Counted from the stretch's first letter, positions 28,469 to 39,056 are shown. The stretch is DNA of 64,000 bases from Lactobacillus intestinalis (GCF_024397795.1 NZ_CP072983.1:1240001-1304000); one strand, 5' to 3'. The notes: generated by a model not told the origin, from the letters alone. A program made the numbers and translations.

Positions 28469-29676
28469 TTGCAAAAACCCATTTGGAAGCGAAATTTATT
28501 TGTTTTATCAATTGCAGTTTTTATCGCAGGAATTGCTTTCTCCGAAATCATACCTTTCTTGCCCCTTTACATCGATACATTAGGGCATTTTTCTCATAGT
28601 CAACTGAACTTCTGGTCAGGTATCATCTTTTCGGGAGTATATTTTGTTTCTGCTATTGTGTCTCCTTGGTGGGGAAAATTAGCCGACAAAAAAGGCCGTA
28701 AGTTAATGACTTTACGTGCTTCTCTAGGTATGGCAATTGTCTTAGGAGCAATGGGATTAGTTCAAAATGTGTGGCAATTACTTATCTTGCGAATACTTCA
28801 AAGTGTTTTTTCTAGATTTGTTTCAAATGCATTAATTGCAACTGAAACTCCCAAAGATAAATCCGGACAAGCTTTAGGAAGCATGATGTCCTTTTTTACT
28901 GCCGGAAACTTACTTGGCCCCTTTGTTGGTGGAACTTTAGCCAGTATGTTTTCTTATCGGATCACCTTCTTTATTACTGGACTGCTTTTGCTGATTGCCT
29001 TTTCCTCTCACTCTTCTTTGTTCACGAGGAAGGCTTCAAACCAATTACGGAAAAGAAACTCGAATCCACTCGCGGCGTTATAAGAGAACTACAGCAGCCT
29101 AAATTAATTTTCGGTTTATTATTAACTACTCTGATTATTCAAGCTACTAATAATTCCATCAATCCTATCGTTTCACTTTATGTTCGTCAACTAATGCATG
29201 GACATAGAGACGTTGTCTTCATTTCAGGAATCATTGCTGCTCTTCCAGGAATCGCAACTTTTTTAGTTGCATCCCGTTTTGGAGCGCTTGGTGACAAAAT
29301 CGGAACCGAAAAGATTATCATTGTCGGATCTATTGGTGCTACAATTTTCTTCTTTCTTACCGCTTTCGTACAAAATACCTGGGAATTAGGAATTTTACGC
29401 TTTTTAGTCAGCTTTACAGATGCATGTCTATTCCCTCAAGTTCAAACGATGCTTACCAAGAATTCCCCTACTCAAGTTACAGGGAGAGTTTTTTCTTGGA
29501 ATCAATCAGCCAGGTATATTGGAAACATTATTGGTCCACTACTAGGTTCCCTCGTTTCTGGATTATCCAGCTACAGCATGGTTTTCATCGTTACTGCCGG
29601 AATTGTTATCTTGAATTTGATCTTATTCAAAATTAATGTTGTTCAAAATTTGCTTGACAATCCTACTAAAAGCTAG
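28469..29676 (+). pseudogene. MFS multidrug transporter, frameshifted
   Basis: Two frames form one 12-segment MFS pump. The first (28469-29083, TTG start) carries GKLADKKGRKLM, the motif-A loop, and is normal to about residue 178. At the TTTT run 29000-29003 the frame shifts; restoring one T would continue as FFLSLFFVHEEGFKPITEKK and join the second frame, which ends at 29676 (SRFGALGDKIG repeats motif A). The repaired protein would be about 402 residues, full length. A single-base loss in a short homopolymer may be real, phase-variable or a sequencing error. Confidence 0.85.
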
Positions 29677-29682
29677 TTAAAT
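29654..29682 (+). promoter_or_regulatory. pyrR-pyrP promoter
   Basis: TTGACA (29654-29659), 17 bases, TTAAAT (29677-29682). The -35 lies inside the last codons of the broken MFS gene. Confidence 0.6.
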
Positions 29683-29697
29683 AAATTTAACAATATT

Positions 29698-29822
29698 AGA
29701 TGACCTTTAAACTAGTCCCGTGAGGCTAAGAAGGAAATCTGCGCTAACATGTTTTTTGCATGTCTAACCAGAAAGACCATCTTGGACTCAGTGTCCAGGT
29801 GGTCTTTTTCTATAGGTCATCT
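29698..29822 (+). ncRNA. PyrR-responsive attenuator leader
   Basis: The PyrR-binding loop AGTCCCGTGAGGCTAAGAAG starts at 29714, and a terminator hairpin (AAAGACCA...TGGTCTTTTT, 29772-29809) follows. GATGACCT and AGGTCATC at the borders can pair as well. With UMP bound, PyrR stabilises the binding hairpin and lets the terminator form, so pyrimidine excess lowers pyrR-pyrP expression (known mechanism). Confidence 0.9.
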
Positions 29823-29842
29823 TTTAGAGAAAGGATGAATTT

Positions 29843-30370
29843 ATGAAAGAAATTATTGATGCTTCAGGGATGAAGCGAGCTCTAGTAAGAATGACCTATG
29901 AGATCATTGAACGCAATAAAGGTGTCGATGATTTAGTAATTGTCGGGATTAAAACTAGGGGATTATTTTTAGCGAATCGCGTTGCCGCAAATCTTAAGCG
30001 AATTGAAAATGTTGACGTACCAGTTGGTGCATTAGACGTTTCTGATTATCGAGATGATTTATCTAAGCAAGAAAAGAAGAATCTCATTCATAACCAACAA
30101 TTAGACTTTGACATTACTGATAAAAAAGTGGTTTTAGTTGATGACGTTCTTTTCACAGGTCGTACGATCAGGGCAGCCTTAGATGCTTTAATGGATCAAG
30201 GGCGTCCAGCCACGATCAGTTTAGCCGTTTTGGTTGATCGCGGACATCGGGAATTACCTGTTAGACCTGATTTTATTGGAAAAAACATTCCAACAGCCAT
30301 GAATGAGAGAATTAAAGTTTCTATGACCGAAGTTGATGATCAAGATAGTATTAACTTGGTCACTAAATAA
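29843..30370 (+). CDS. pyrR: PyrR attenuation protein / uracil phosphoribosyltransferase
   Basis: 175-residue bifunctional PyrR. The PRPP-binding motif is [19 protein letters not shown]. It binds the leader RNA of its own operon and in many species also has weak UPRTase activity. AGAAAGGATG ribosome site before the ATG. Followed 17 bases later by pyrP. No biosynthetic pyr genes are adjacent, so this unit controls uptake and salvage. Confidence 0.96.
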   Translation: MKEIIDASGMKRALVRMTYEIIERNKGVDDLVIVGIKTRGLFLANRVAANLKRIENVDVPVGALDVSDYRDDLSKQEKKNLIHNQQLDFDITDKKVVLVDDVLFTGRTIRAALDALMDQGRPATISLAVLVDRGHRELPVRPDFIGKNIPTAMNERIKVSMTEVDDQDSINLVTK

Positions 30371-30387
30371 TATCTTTAGGAGTAAAA

Positions 30388-31713
30388 ATGAATAAAAAAG
30401 AACAATTTCATAATCCAGACGCAATTTTAGACGTCTATGAAAAACCACCTCTAGGCCAAGGAGTGCTTCTCTCCCTCCAGCATATGTTTGCCATGTTTGG
30501 TTCAACAGTGCTGGTACCAATTTTAATTGGTATTTCACCAAGTATCGCACTTCTATCCTCTGGTGTAGGTACATTAGTTCACATGCTTTGTACCCATTTT
30601 AAGATTCCAGCATACCTTGGTTCAAGTTTTGCTTTCGTTGCTACAATGCAAGCATTAATGAAAACCGATGGTTATCCTGCCGTTGCACAAGGTGCAATTG
30701 CTGCCGGTCTTGTATACGTTATTGTTTCAATCGTAATTGCTAAAATTGGATCTGGCTGGGTTAACAAAGTTTTACCACCAATAGTAGTGGGACCAATCAT
30801 CATTGTAATTGGTTTATCTCTTGCAACAACCGCTGCAAACGACGCAATGCTTAATAATCAAAAATATGATTTAACTTATTTTGGAGTAGCTATCTTTACG
30901 CTAGTAATGACCTTAATCTTCCAAATGTGCTTTAAAGGTTTTACTAGCTTGATTTCCATCATGCTTGGAATTGTGTGTGGCTATGTCCTTTCATGTATTT
31001 TAGGGATTGTGGACTTTTCAGGCGTTGCTAAAGCTGCTTGGTTCTCAATTCCAGCTCTTGATGTTCCTGGAATCAGTTACCACTTTAAATGGTACCCAGC
31101 AGCCATCTTGACTATGGCACCAATTGCCTTTGTTACGATGACAGAACACATGGGTCACATCATGGTACTTAATTCCTTGACTAAACGTGACTTCTTTAAG
31201 AACCCTGGTCTTCACAGAACTATGCTTGGGGACGGTTTATCAACAATCATCGCTGGGTTCATTGGTGGTCCTCCTACAACTTCCTATGGTGAAAATATCG
31301 GTGTTTTAGCAATGACTAAAGTCCACTCTGTCTGGGTATTAGCTGGAGCTGCATTCTTTGCTATTCTATTCTCCTTTATTGGAAAAGTTGCTGCTGTAAT
31401 TGAATCAATCCCAATGCCAGTAATTGGTGGTATTTCTTTCTTACTATTTGGAACAATTGCTTCTAATGGTTTAAAGATTATCGTAGATAACAAAATTGAT
31501 TTTGGTGAAAAGCGTAATATGTTAATTGCTTCTGTAATTTTGGTTATCGGTATTGGAGGTGCTTACCTTCAACTTGGAAGCTTCCAATTAACTTCAGTTG
31601 CTCTTTCAACTATTATGGGAATGCTTTTAAACTGGATCTTACCAAAAGAAGCCGCAAGTGAAAAAGCTCTTGAAGAAAAGAAAGAACAAGAAGGACAGAA
31701 ATATTTTAACTAG
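30388..31713 (+). CDS. pyrP: Uracil permease
   Basis: 441-residue NCS2-family nucleobase:cation symporter with about 14 hydrophobic segments. Family features: N-terminal QHMFAMFGSTVLVP, the substrate-region TMTEHMGH and the GGPPTTSYGEN loop. Imports uracil for conversion to UMP. Co-transcribed with pyrR under PyrR attenuation; terminator follows. Confidence 0.95.
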   Translation: MNKKEQFHNPDAILDVYEKPPLGQGVLLSLQHMFAMFGSTVLVPILIGISPSIALLSSGVGTLVHMLCTHFKIPAYLGSSFAFVATMQALMKTDGYPAVAQGAIAAGLVYVIVSIVIAKIGSGWVNKVLPPIVVGPIIIVIGLSLATTAANDAMLNNQKYDLTYFGVAIFTLVMTLIFQMCFKGFTSLISIMLGIVCGYVLSCILGIVDFSGVAKAAWFSIPALDVPGISYHFKWYPAAILTMAPIAFVTMTEHMGHIMVLNSLTKRDFFKNPGLHRTMLGDGLSTIIAGFIGGPPTTSYGENIGVLAMTKVHSVWVLAGAAFFAILFSFIGKVAAVIESIPMPVIGGISFLLFGTIASNGLKIIVDNKIDFGEKRNMLIASVILVIGIGGAYLQLGSFQLTSVALSTIMGMLLNWILPKEAASEKALEEKKEQEGQKYFN

Positions 31714-31724
31714 TTAGAAAACAA

Positions 31725-31760
31725 AAAAGTGTTGCTGTCATAAGTACAAGCAACACTTTT
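31725..31760. terminator. Bidirectional terminator between pyrP and the GNAT gene
   Basis: AAAAGTGTTGCT...AGCAACACTTTT perfect inverted repeat with T-runs on both sides; serves both convergent genes. Confidence 0.85.
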
Positions 31761-31763
31761 CTA

Positions 31764-32321
31764 TTATTTTTCAATTTTAAACTGGTAAAAACCAAAACTC
31801 ATATCTTTTAAAGTTTTAGCAAATCCTGATTTGTCAAGTTTTTTAGCCGTAGTCAAAGCTTCAAATTCCCCATCTTGATCTTTTAGTTTTTGATCAGTGC
31901 GGTGAAAACCATTACGCTCGTAAAACTTCAAGCGACTCACACGCTGCTTATAATTCTTAGCCGTCGGCACCACTGGTTCAATATCGATCACAATTTGTTT
32001 ATCAGGATACTTCTCCTCGAGCATTGTTAAGATCTTAGAGCCATAGCCATGACCACGTAGATCTTGATTTACCGCTAAATAAGTTAGATAAACGGTCGAA
32101 CTACTTTCTACATAATAAGCAATTCCGCAAAATACGTCCTGATCGTATAATGCATGAAACTTTACATTTGTTTTAAGTGACATTGCTAACAAAGAAAACA
32201 TTGAAAAACGTTCATTTGCTGGAAATGCACTTAAATACAACTTCTTTGCGTCATGATATGCTTTTGTACCCCATCGGGCAGGTTTAGATTCTAAAATAAT
32301 ATCCTTCTTTTCTATTTTCAT
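31764..32321 (-). CDS. GNAT-family N-acetyltransferase
   Basis: 185 residues. The acetyl-CoA-binding motif A reads VNQDLRGHGYGSKIL, with a later FYERNGFHRTD typical of the GNAT fold. The acceptor is unknown. AGGTAA lies upstream of the ATG. Monocistronic between two hairpins. Confidence 0.85.
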   Translation of the reverse strand: MKIEKKDIILESKPARWGTKAYHDAKKLYLSAFPANERFSMFSLLAMSLKTNVKFHALYDQDVFCGIAYYVESSSTVYLTYLAVNQDLRGHGYGSKILTMLEEKYPDKQIVIDIEPVVPTAKNYKQRVSRLKFYERNGFHRTDQKLKDQDGEFEALTTAKKLDKSGFAKTLKDMSFGFYQFKIEK

Positions 32322-32397
32322 AAATCTGTTACCTGCCCATTATACAACAAAAAGCTATCTTTGCTTCAATTACAAAGATAGCTTTTAATTGTATTTT

Positions 32398-34170
32398 TTA
32401 CATCAGTTTATATTGCTTTAGCAATTCTTCAATGTAGGTACCTTTTACCTTCTTGAGCATCCCTTTAATAGCCAACTTTTCAGTCAATGGTAAATCAAGA
32501 TCGGTCAATTTTTTTTGATCATTCAAATAGTACATTGCATTCAAGAGCATTCTGACATCAAAGGCAGAAGCAAATACTTCAGGAACTCCGCGATCAATAT
32601 CAAGTAAAGTATAGACTGCTTCCATTGCAGTTCTAACTGAATATTCGGTAGTAAACACAGTGTCTCGAGGAGTTTCTGCAAAGTTACCAATGAAGGCCAA
32701 ATTCTTTGAATTATCTGGAACCACTTTTGGTCGATCACCTAAAGCTCTTGGCATGAAGTAAGAAGTAATGTAAGGCATATGTTGTGGAATAGTAGTTGCA
32801 GCATGAGCCATTTCTGCAATCTTTTCTTCAGGAACTCCCATGTGATATAGCCATTCTTCACAAAGTTCGATTCCGTTACATTCAGGCATTGTCTTTTGAA
32901 CATAATTTCCCTTTGTATCGGAATACAAGCCATATAACCATACAATCAATTCATTTGGCTTTTGCTTTCTAAAGTGAGGCTGACGACTAATAGAATAACC
33001 TAACAACCAATTAGAGTCTTTAATAGTCGTGGGACCGCTACTTACAATTGAGCCACTATGAGGATCTTTTTTATTAACTTTTTCAATAAATGGAACAATA
33101 TCATTGTTCTTAAAAGTGATTGTTGCAGACATTACCCAATTGGCCTTTGGAATATTATCGTAAAACTTTTCTGGATGTCCAAAATCACTATCCTGAGCAG
33201 CTAAATTCTTCCATAATTGCCAACTTGCACCCAATTTATGTTCTTGAGAAGCAGGATGTAAGTTATCTCCATAAGTTGTACTCTCCGTGATCGACCCATT
33301 TGTTACAAATACTAAGTCATCTTCACTAAGATGGATTGTCTTTTCCTTCCCATTTTCAGTCAACTTGATTTCAGTTGCGACTTTTTTACCTTCAGAACGG
33401 TTAACAATGATATTATCAACAACTGTATCATAGTGGAATTGAACCCCATGATCTTTCAAATAACTTACTAAAGGTAAAATCAATGATTCATATTGATTAT
33501 ATTTAGTAAATTTCAATGAAGAGAGATTTTTAAGAGTAGCAACATGTTGAACAAAGCGCATCAAGTACCGACGCATTTCCATTGCACTTGCCCATGGTTC
33601 AAAGGCAAACATGGTTGACCAATAGAGCCAGAAGTTTGACTCAAAGAATTCCTTGCTAAAGACTTCATTAATCTTTTTATTTTGCAAATCTTTTTCTGGG
33701 GTTAAAACTAAATCAACAATTTCTTTAATCGCTTTTGGAGTAAGAAGCAACTTTCCATCAGTTGGCAATTCTTCTCCACGATTTACAATTACACGCGTCT
33801 TTGAGTAGCTTGGATCTTTTCTATTTAAACGATAAAATTCATCCAAAACAGAAATATCTTTATTTTCAAGAGATGGAATTGATCTAAACAAATCCCACAA
33901 AGTTTCAAAATGAGATTCCATTTCCCGTCCACCACGAATGATGTAAGCTTGCTTTTCAGGATTATAAATCCCATCCATACTTCCACCAGGAAGAGCCAAT
34001 TCTTCAAAAATATGAATCTTATCTCCAGGCATTTGAGCATCCCTAATCAAAAACACAGCAGTTGCAAGGGATGCAAGTCCTGAACCAACGATATATGCTG
34101 ATTTATTCTCAACATCTTTCGGCTTTTCAGCTTGAACAAAAGCTTCATAGTTACCATTAGTATAGTGCAT
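32398..34170 (-). CDS. ohyA: Oleate hydratase (complete copy)
   Basis: 590 residues, FAD-dependent fatty acid hydratase. N-terminal dinucleotide fold [24 protein letters not shown], and a long substrate domain. The start is the ATG at 34170 ([11 protein letters not shown]) because GAAAGAAG lies eight bases upstream and it aligns with the start of the copy at the left edge; an ATG at 34200 has no ribosome site. Oleate hydration detoxifies unsaturated fatty acids. Second paralogue in this window. Confidence 0.93.
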   Translation of the reverse strand: MHYTNGNYEAFVQAEKPKDVENKSAYIVGSGLASLATAVFLIRDAQMPGDKIHIFEELALPGGSMDGIYNPEKQAYIIRGGREMESHFETLWDLFRSIPSLENKDISVLDEFYRLNRKDPSYSKTRVIVNRGEELPTDGKLLLTPKAIKEIVDLVLTPEKDLQNKKINEVFSKEFFESNFWLYWSTMFAFEPWASAMEMRRYLMRFVQHVATLKNLSSLKFTKYNQYESLILPLVSYLKDHGVQFHYDTVVDNIIVNRSEGKKVATEIKLTENGKEKTIHLSEDDLVFVTNGSITESTTYGDNLHPASQEHKLGASWQLWKNLAAQDSDFGHPEKFYDNIPKANWVMSATITFKNNDIVPFIEKVNKKDPHSGSIVSSGPTTIKDSNWLLGYSISRQPHFRKQKPNELIVWLYGLYSDTKGNYVQKTMPECNGIELCEEWLYHMGVPEEKIAEMAHAATTIPQHMPYITSYFMPRALGDRPKVVPDNSKNLAFIGNFAETPRDTVFTTEYSVRTAMEAVYTLLDIDRGVPEVFASAFDVRMLLNAMYYLNDQKKLTDLDLPLTEKLAIKGMLKKVKGTYIEELLKQYKLM

Positions 34171-34266
34171 ATCAAATACTTCTTTCGTTAATCCTAACAT
34201 CTATAATTACTATGCCTTCATACTAATGTAAGTGTTTTCATATGTCAAATTTTATACTTCCATTAA

Positions 34267-34294
34267 AAAAGAAGCAGTTTCTCGCTGCTTCTTT
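34267..34294 (-). terminator. Terminator of the first DHA2 pump gene
   Basis: AAAGAAGCAG...CTGCTTCTTT hairpin with a following T-run on the minus strand. Confidence 0.8.
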
Positions 34295-34296
34295 GA

Positions 34297-35760
34297 TTAA
34301 TTTTCAATTTTACGATTTTTACTATTGTAGTAATAATTAAGAAAGATCGAAATTACAAGTAAAATCGTAGCACACAACATAATTTCTCTCAAACCCTTAT
34401 AGAAAATTTGTCGCATAGTTGGTAAAAGCTGAGTTGGTAAACTTTTAGCAGATTCTGCATCACTAAGTTTATTCAACATTCCCATAGTAATACCTTGATT
34501 TTCTTTTACGCCGCGTGCCAAAGCCATATTCATAATTACGCCATACACAGCAGCCATTACTGTTTGGGCAAGAATTCGAATTAAATATGATAAGGAAGTT
34601 GCAGGAGCCATATTTTCTTCACCTGCATCGACTTGCACCTTAATTTGTAAGATTACAAAAATAAAGCCTACTCCAAAACCAGAAAATGTTGCCACTAAAG
34701 TAATAACCCAGAAATTAGTATTCATCGGCAAAATTACTAAACCTAAACTGGAGATAATCATACAAATAATCGCCATCATAATAAGCGAATATTCACTAAA
34801 TCTCGCTTTCATTGGATTAACTACTTGAGTCCCAATCGTATCCGCAATAGAGTTAGGAACTAAGGTTAGGCCTCCAATTAAAGCAGTAGTTCCTAGAAGC
34901 CCTTGAGCCCACATTGGCAAATAAGTGTTTACTGCTAAAAACGCACCCCAAGTAAACACGAATAGGAGCAGATCACCCATTAAAGCTTTATTTTTAAACA
35001 TTTCAATTGGAATAACAGGATTACTATCATGCGATTCATGTTTAAAGAAGAAGTATAAAATTATTATTCCTGCAATGATTAGTCCCACAATGGTCCATAC
35101 TGAAACCAGTCCTACCAACTGTATTCCCAGTAAAACTAGTACCAGTCCCACTACAACCAAAAATGAACCTAAAATATCAAACTTAGGCTCTTTATCAATT
35201 TGCCCTTCACGATAATACAAAACTGATAAAAGCGCAGCCGCCAAACCAATTGGAATATTGATATAAAATACCCAGTGCCAAGACAAGGAATCAACTAAGT
35301 AGCCTCCAGCAAGCGGACCAATAATAGCTGCTACACTAAAACTTGCTCCCAAATATCCCAAAACCTGAGTCCGCTTTTTAATATTATCAAAGATAAAGCC
35401 AGCCATAATATACGGAATTGAACCCATGCCTCCGGCTCCAATCCCCATTACAGTTCTTGCAATCAAGAAGAAATACATATTCTGGGCTAACCCCTGAAAT
35501 AAAGACCCTAAGACAAATAATACCAGCGAAATTTCAAAGGCAGCTTTATTACCAATTTTTTCGCCTAGTTTGCTCCAAATTGGGGTAGAAACTGACATCC
35601 CCAATAACATCAATGCAATAATCCAGCCCATAAACTGAATTCCATGCAAATCGGCAATAATCGCTGGAATTGCCGTATTAATAATAGTACTATCCAATCC
35701 TGCCATTACATTGGCCAAAATCATGGCAAAAGTAACCATTGAAATTTGCTTCTTATTCAT
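34297..35760 (-). CDS. MFS DHA2-type drug:proton antiporter
   Basis: 487 residues with about 14 hydrophobic segments, the EmrB/QacA pattern. N-terminal motif D1 LDSTIINTAIPAI, motif A-like SKLGEKIGNK, motif C region GPLAGGYLVDSLSWHWVFYINIPIGL. A close paralogue of the next gene upstream (35865-37334), from which it is separated by a terminator. Substrate unknown. Confidence 0.9.
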   Translation of the reverse strand: MNKKQISMVTFAMILANVMAGLDSTIINTAIPAIIADLHGIQFMGWIIALMLLGMSVSTPIWSKLGEKIGNKAAFEISLVLFVLGSLFQGLAQNMYFFLIARTVMGIGAGGMGSIPYIMAGFIFDNIKKRTQVLGYLGASFSVAAIIGPLAGGYLVDSLSWHWVFYINIPIGLAAALLSVLYYREGQIDKEPKFDILGSFLVVVGLVLVLLGIQLVGLVSVWTIVGLIIAGIIILYFFFKHESHDSNPVIPIEMFKNKALMGDLLLFVFTWGAFLAVNTYLPMWAQGLLGTTALIGGLTLVPNSIADTIGTQVVNPMKARFSEYSLIMMAIICMIISSLGLVILPMNTNFWVITLVATFSGFGVGFIFVILQIKVQVDAGEENMAPATSLSYLIRILAQTVMAAVYGVIMNMALARGVKENQGITMGMLNKLSDAESAKSLPTQLLPTMRQIFYKGLREIMLCATILLVISIFLNYYYNSKNRKIEN

Positions 35761-35793
35761 CCTCCACCTGTCTTTCTAAAATAAAAAATAATC

Positions 35794-35812
35794 TTGGCTT
35801 TCTCAGCCAAGA
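35794..35812 (-). terminator. Terminator between the two DHA2 pump genes
   Basis: ATCTTGGCTGAGAAAGCCAAGAT hairpin in outline (8-bp stem), then ATTATTTTTT on the minus strand. Confidence 0.75.
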
Positions 35813-35864
35813 TTTAAATATTAATTACTAATTATGCTTGCTCAAATGCATATTTGCAACCCTT

Positions 35865-37334
35865 TTATTTTAATATCTTCTTAGGCGTCTTCTTCCAATT
35901 AAAGTAAAAATTAAATACTGTTGCAATAATCAATAATATAAAGGACACCAGCATAATTTCTTTTATTCCTGAATGGAAAATTTGACGCATATCTGGAATT
36001 AGATGTTGTGGCAAACTACGAGCCGATTTTGCATCACTCAATTTATTCATCATTGTCATCCTAATATCAGTTCGATGAGCAATCCCATGTTCTAGCGAAA
36101 GGTTCATAATGACTCCATAAATTGCTGACATCATGGTTTGGGATAAGATCCGGATTAAATATGAGGTAGAGGTTGCTGTCGGCATATCTTTCATTCCCGC
36201 GTCAATTTGAACTTTAACCTGCAAAGCAACAAAAATAAATCCTACTCCAATTCCTGAAAAAGCAGCAATCGTAGTTAAAAGCCACAATGGCGTTTTCAAA
36301 TCTGCTAAAAACATCCCTCCAGAGGAAATCATCATTGTGACAATTCCAATCATAACTAAAGTAAATGTTCTTAAGTGCTCTTGAATAGTAGCAACCGTCT
36401 GGGAAGCAATAATTTCCACCACTGAGTTAGGAATTAAAGTCATTCCTCCTAAAAGTGCTGACATTCCCAGAAGGGCTTGAGCCCACATTGGTAAATAAGT
36501 ATTTACTGCAATAAATGCACCCCAAGTAAATGCAAAAAGTAAGAAATCTCCATTTAAATCTCGCTTTTTAAAAATAGACAGCGGGATAATGGGATTTTCG
36601 GCTTGTTTTTCACGATAAAAGAAGAGTGAGGCCAAGAGCAAACTACAAATAATGGACAAGACCACAACCCAATTTGGAGCCAAACCTAAAAGTTGAATTC
36701 CCATTAAAAATGATAAAAGGCTAATTACCAATAAAATTGCCCCGGGAATATCAAAAACTGGAGAAGATTTTGGCGTAACAGGTTTATAGAAAATTAAACA
36801 AATTATTAAAGCTAAAAGCCCAATAGGAATATTAATATAAAATACCCAATGCCAAGACAACGCATCGATTAGATATCCCCCGATTAAAGGCCCCATAATT
36901 GCAGCTCCATTGAAACTAGCAGTTAGATAGCCCAAAATTTGGGTCCGTTTTTTGATGTTTTTAAAAACGTATCCGGCAATAATATAAGGCAGCGATCCCA
37001 TACCACCGCCACCAATCCCCATTATTAAGCGAGCAACCAGGAAAAAGTAGATATTTGGAGCTATCCCTTCTAAAGTTGATCCCAATACAAATAAAATCAG
37101 AGCAATTTCAAAAGCTAATTTATTAGTAATTTTTTCACCAACTTTAGTCCAAATTGGAATCGAAATTGACATTCCTAATAAGTAGATCGCTACAATCCAC
37201 CCCATAAATTGAATTCCATGAAGTGCGGAAACAATTGCAGGAATTGCAGTGTTGGTAATTGTTCCATCTAATCCAGCCATCACATTTCCTAGCATTAGGG
37301 CTATAGTTACCATTGTAATTTGCTTTTTATCCAT
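35865..37334 (-). CDS. MFS DHA2-type drug:proton antiporter, paralogue
   Basis: 489 residues, 14-segment pattern, aligned end to end with the neighbour at 34297: LDGTITNTAIPAI, TKVGEKITNK, GPLIGGYLIDALSWHWVFYINIPIGL. The pair looks like an old tandem duplication because many residues differ while length and motifs are preserved. Separately transcribed. Confidence 0.9.
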   Translation of the reverse strand: MDKKQITMVTIALMLGNVMAGLDGTITNTAIPAIVSALHGIQFMGWIVAIYLLGMSISIPIWTKVGEKITNKLAFEIALILFVLGSTLEGIAPNIYFFLVARLIMGIGGGGMGSLPYIIAGYVFKNIKKRTQILGYLTASFNGAAIMGPLIGGYLIDALSWHWVFYINIPIGLLALIICLIFYKPVTPKSSPVFDIPGAILLVISLLSFLMGIQLLGLAPNWVVVLSIICSLLLASLFFYREKQAENPIIPLSIFKKRDLNGDFLLFAFTWGAFIAVNTYLPMWAQALLGMSALLGGMTLIPNSVVEIIASQTVATIQEHLRTFTLVMIGIVTMMISSGGMFLADLKTPLWLLTTIAAFSGIGVGFIFVALQVKVQIDAGMKDMPTATSTSYLIRILSQTMMSAIYGVIMNLSLEHGIAHRTDIRMTMMNKLSDAKSARSLPQHLIPDMRQIFHSGIKEIMLVSFILLIIATVFNFYFNWKKTPKKILK

Positions 37335-37362
37335 CCAAACGCTCTTTTCCCAAACTAAAACA

Positions 37363-37386
37363 GCCCCATCTCGGGACTGCTTATTA
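37363..37386 (-). terminator. Terminator of the glutamine amidotransferase gene
   Basis: CAGTCCC...GGGGCTG hairpin (one G-U pair) followed by TTTTAGTTT on the minus strand. Confidence 0.7.
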
Positions 37387-37429
37387 CTTATGTTCCATTA
37401 TTACTAATGGAAGCGCTTGTTGTAAAGAA

Positions 37430-38107
37430 CTATTTTAATCTTTTTGTGATAAAGTCCAGCAATTTAAACATTACATCCTTATTTTCCTTAGGAACGCCAT
37501 GTTCAATGATTTCAGCGGCAGTTTGATTAAGATCATTATGATCATCAGGATACGAATGATCATTCACCGCAATTTCACGCACATTATCTTCCTCTGGCTC
37601 AAAGTGGAATTGAAGCCCAATAACATTCTCGCCAAGTAAGAAACCTTGATTTTTGACTAAGTCACTTGAAAATAAGAGCTCTGCTTCTTGTGGCACTTCA
37701 AACATTTGCTCATGCCAATGAAGAGCAGTCAAGTTTTCAGGAATATCTGGAATGGTATTGCTTTGTAGATATACCGGCGCCCACCCCACTTCTTTATGAG
37801 GTGCATCAGAAATTTTATATCCCAAAGTCTTAGCAATTTGTTGGGCACCAAAACATGCACCAAAGATTGGCTTATGAGCTTTTAGCAGTTCACTAATTAA
37901 ATTACATTCTTGCTTAATCCAATCCAAATTATCATTGGGACTCATTGGACCGCCTAAAATTACTAACAAATCAGTTTCATCAGCAGTTGGCAATACGCCA
38001 AAAGTTTCTGGATGATAAACATAAAACTCATCGTTATGCATATTAGCCCAAGTTTTAATTGAACCAGGTCCTTCATTTGGAGTGTGTTGCAATACATTAA
38101 TTCGCAT
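37430..38107 (-). CDS. Class I glutamine amidotransferase-like protein
   Basis: 225 residues, GMP-synthase-type amidotransferase domain standing alone. Nucleophile cysteine in GACFGAQQIA; the histidine/glutamate pair in LQFHFEPEED. It probably hydrolyses glutamine or a gamma-glutamyl compound; there is no synthetase domain or obvious partner. GAGGGGAAATT precedes the ATG. Confidence 0.85.
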   Translation of the reverse strand: MRINVLQHTPNEGPGSIKTWANMHNDEFYVYHPETFGVLPTADETDLLVILGGPMSPNDNLDWIKQECNLISELLKAHKPIFGACFGAQQIAKTLGYKISDAPHKEVGWAPVYLQSNTIPDIPENLTALHWHEQMFEVPQEAELLFSSDLVKNQGFLLGENVIGLQFHFEPEEDNVREIAVNDHSYPDDHNDLNQTAAEIIEHGVPKENKDVMFKLLDFITKRLK

Positions 38108-38176
38108 AATTTCCCCTCTTTTTTATAGTTTTTTCTACATTTTATCACTTTTATTTTTAAACTATACAAAAAATAC

Positions 38177-38204
38177 TTGTTTCACACTGTTTTTCCTGTA
38201 TAAT
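38177..38204 (+). promoter_or_regulatory. glpF promoter
   Basis: TTGTTT (38177-38182) and TATAAT (38199-38204) with a 16-base spacer, about 50 bases upstream of glpF. Confidence 0.6.
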
Positions 38205-38256
38205 CATTTTTGCAAATTTATTTTTCATCTATTTTTTCAGGGAGGAAAAAGTACCT

Positions 38257-39009
38257 ATGGAACACACGTGGGTGTTAAAGTATTTTGCCGAATTCTTCGG
38301 CACTCTAATAATGGTTATGTTTGGTAACGGCGCAGTTGCTAACTCATTTTTAAAAGGAACTACTGGTAATGCACATGACGGAAAGGCCAATGGTGGTTGG
38401 ATTTTAATTGCCTTCAGTTTTGGTTTTGGCGTTATGTTACCTGCAATGCTTTTTGGATCAATTTCGGGTAATCATCTTAATCCAGCAGTTACATTAGCTC
38501 AAGCTACAGCAGGAGTTTTTCCATGGACACATGTAGCACCATATATTATTTCACAAATTCTCGGTGCAATCTGTGGTCAACTTCTTATTATTACTATTTA
38601 TTGGCCTTATATTAAAAAATCTACTAACGCAGACATTGTATTTGCTTGTTTTGCTACTAGTGACTGTGTTAACAGTAAGTGGAACGGTTTCATTTCTGAA
38701 CTCGTCGGCACTGGTGTTTTAATGTTTGTTGCAATTGGTTTGTATAAAGGTATGTTCTTTAAGCAAGCCGTTGATATTGCCAATATTGGTGTAGGATTCT
38801 TAATCACCGCTTTGGTTATGGCACTCGGTGGTCCAACCGGTCCAGCACTTAACCCAGCTCGTGATTTTGGTCCAAGACTTGTTTACTCAATCTTACCAAT
38901 TCCTAATAAAAAAGATGCTCATTGGAGTTATGGATGGGTACCCGTTGTAGCACCAATTCTTGGTGCCATTATCGGAATTTTCCTTTACAAGATTCCATTT
39001 GGTCTCTAA
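38257..39009 (+). CDS. glpF: Glycerol uptake facilitator (aquaglyceroporin)
   Basis: 250-residue MIP channel. First NPA box NHLNPAVTL at residues 75-77, second GPALNPARDFG; the Asp after the second NPA-R is typical of glycerol-conducting members. Six membrane segments. GGAGGAAAAAG ribosome site. Monocistronic, no glpK or glpD nearby, so it may serve other small solutes as reported for lactobacillar GlpF proteins. Confidence 0.93.
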   Translation: MEHTWVLKYFAEFFGTLIMVMFGNGAVANSFLKGTTGNAHDGKANGGWILIAFSFGFGVMLPAMLFGSISGNHLNPAVTLAQATAGVFPWTHVAPYIISQILGAICGQLLIITIYWPYIKKSTNADIVFACFATSDCVNSKWNGFISELVGTGVLMFVAIGLYKGMFFKQAVDIANIGVGFLITALVMALGGPTGPALNPARDFGPRLVYSILPIPNKKDAHWSYGWVPVVAPILGAIIGIFLYKIPFGL

Positions 39010-39027
39010 TTTTTCAGGAAATATAAA

Positions 39028-39056
39028 AGCAGTCACATCTAAGTGACTGCTATTTT
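39028..39056 (+). terminator. Terminator of glpF
   Basis: AGCAGTCAC...GTGACTGCT perfect 9-bp stem followed by a T-run. Confidence 0.85.

Noticed and set aside
29000..29003. Programmed frameshift in the MFS gene
   Set aside because: A four-T run without an obvious downstream stimulatory structure, and transporters of this family are not known to use one; a point deletion is simpler.
32541..34040. Small minus-strand frames inside the oleate hydratase gene
   Set aside because: They are alternate-frame readings of a well-supported coding region.
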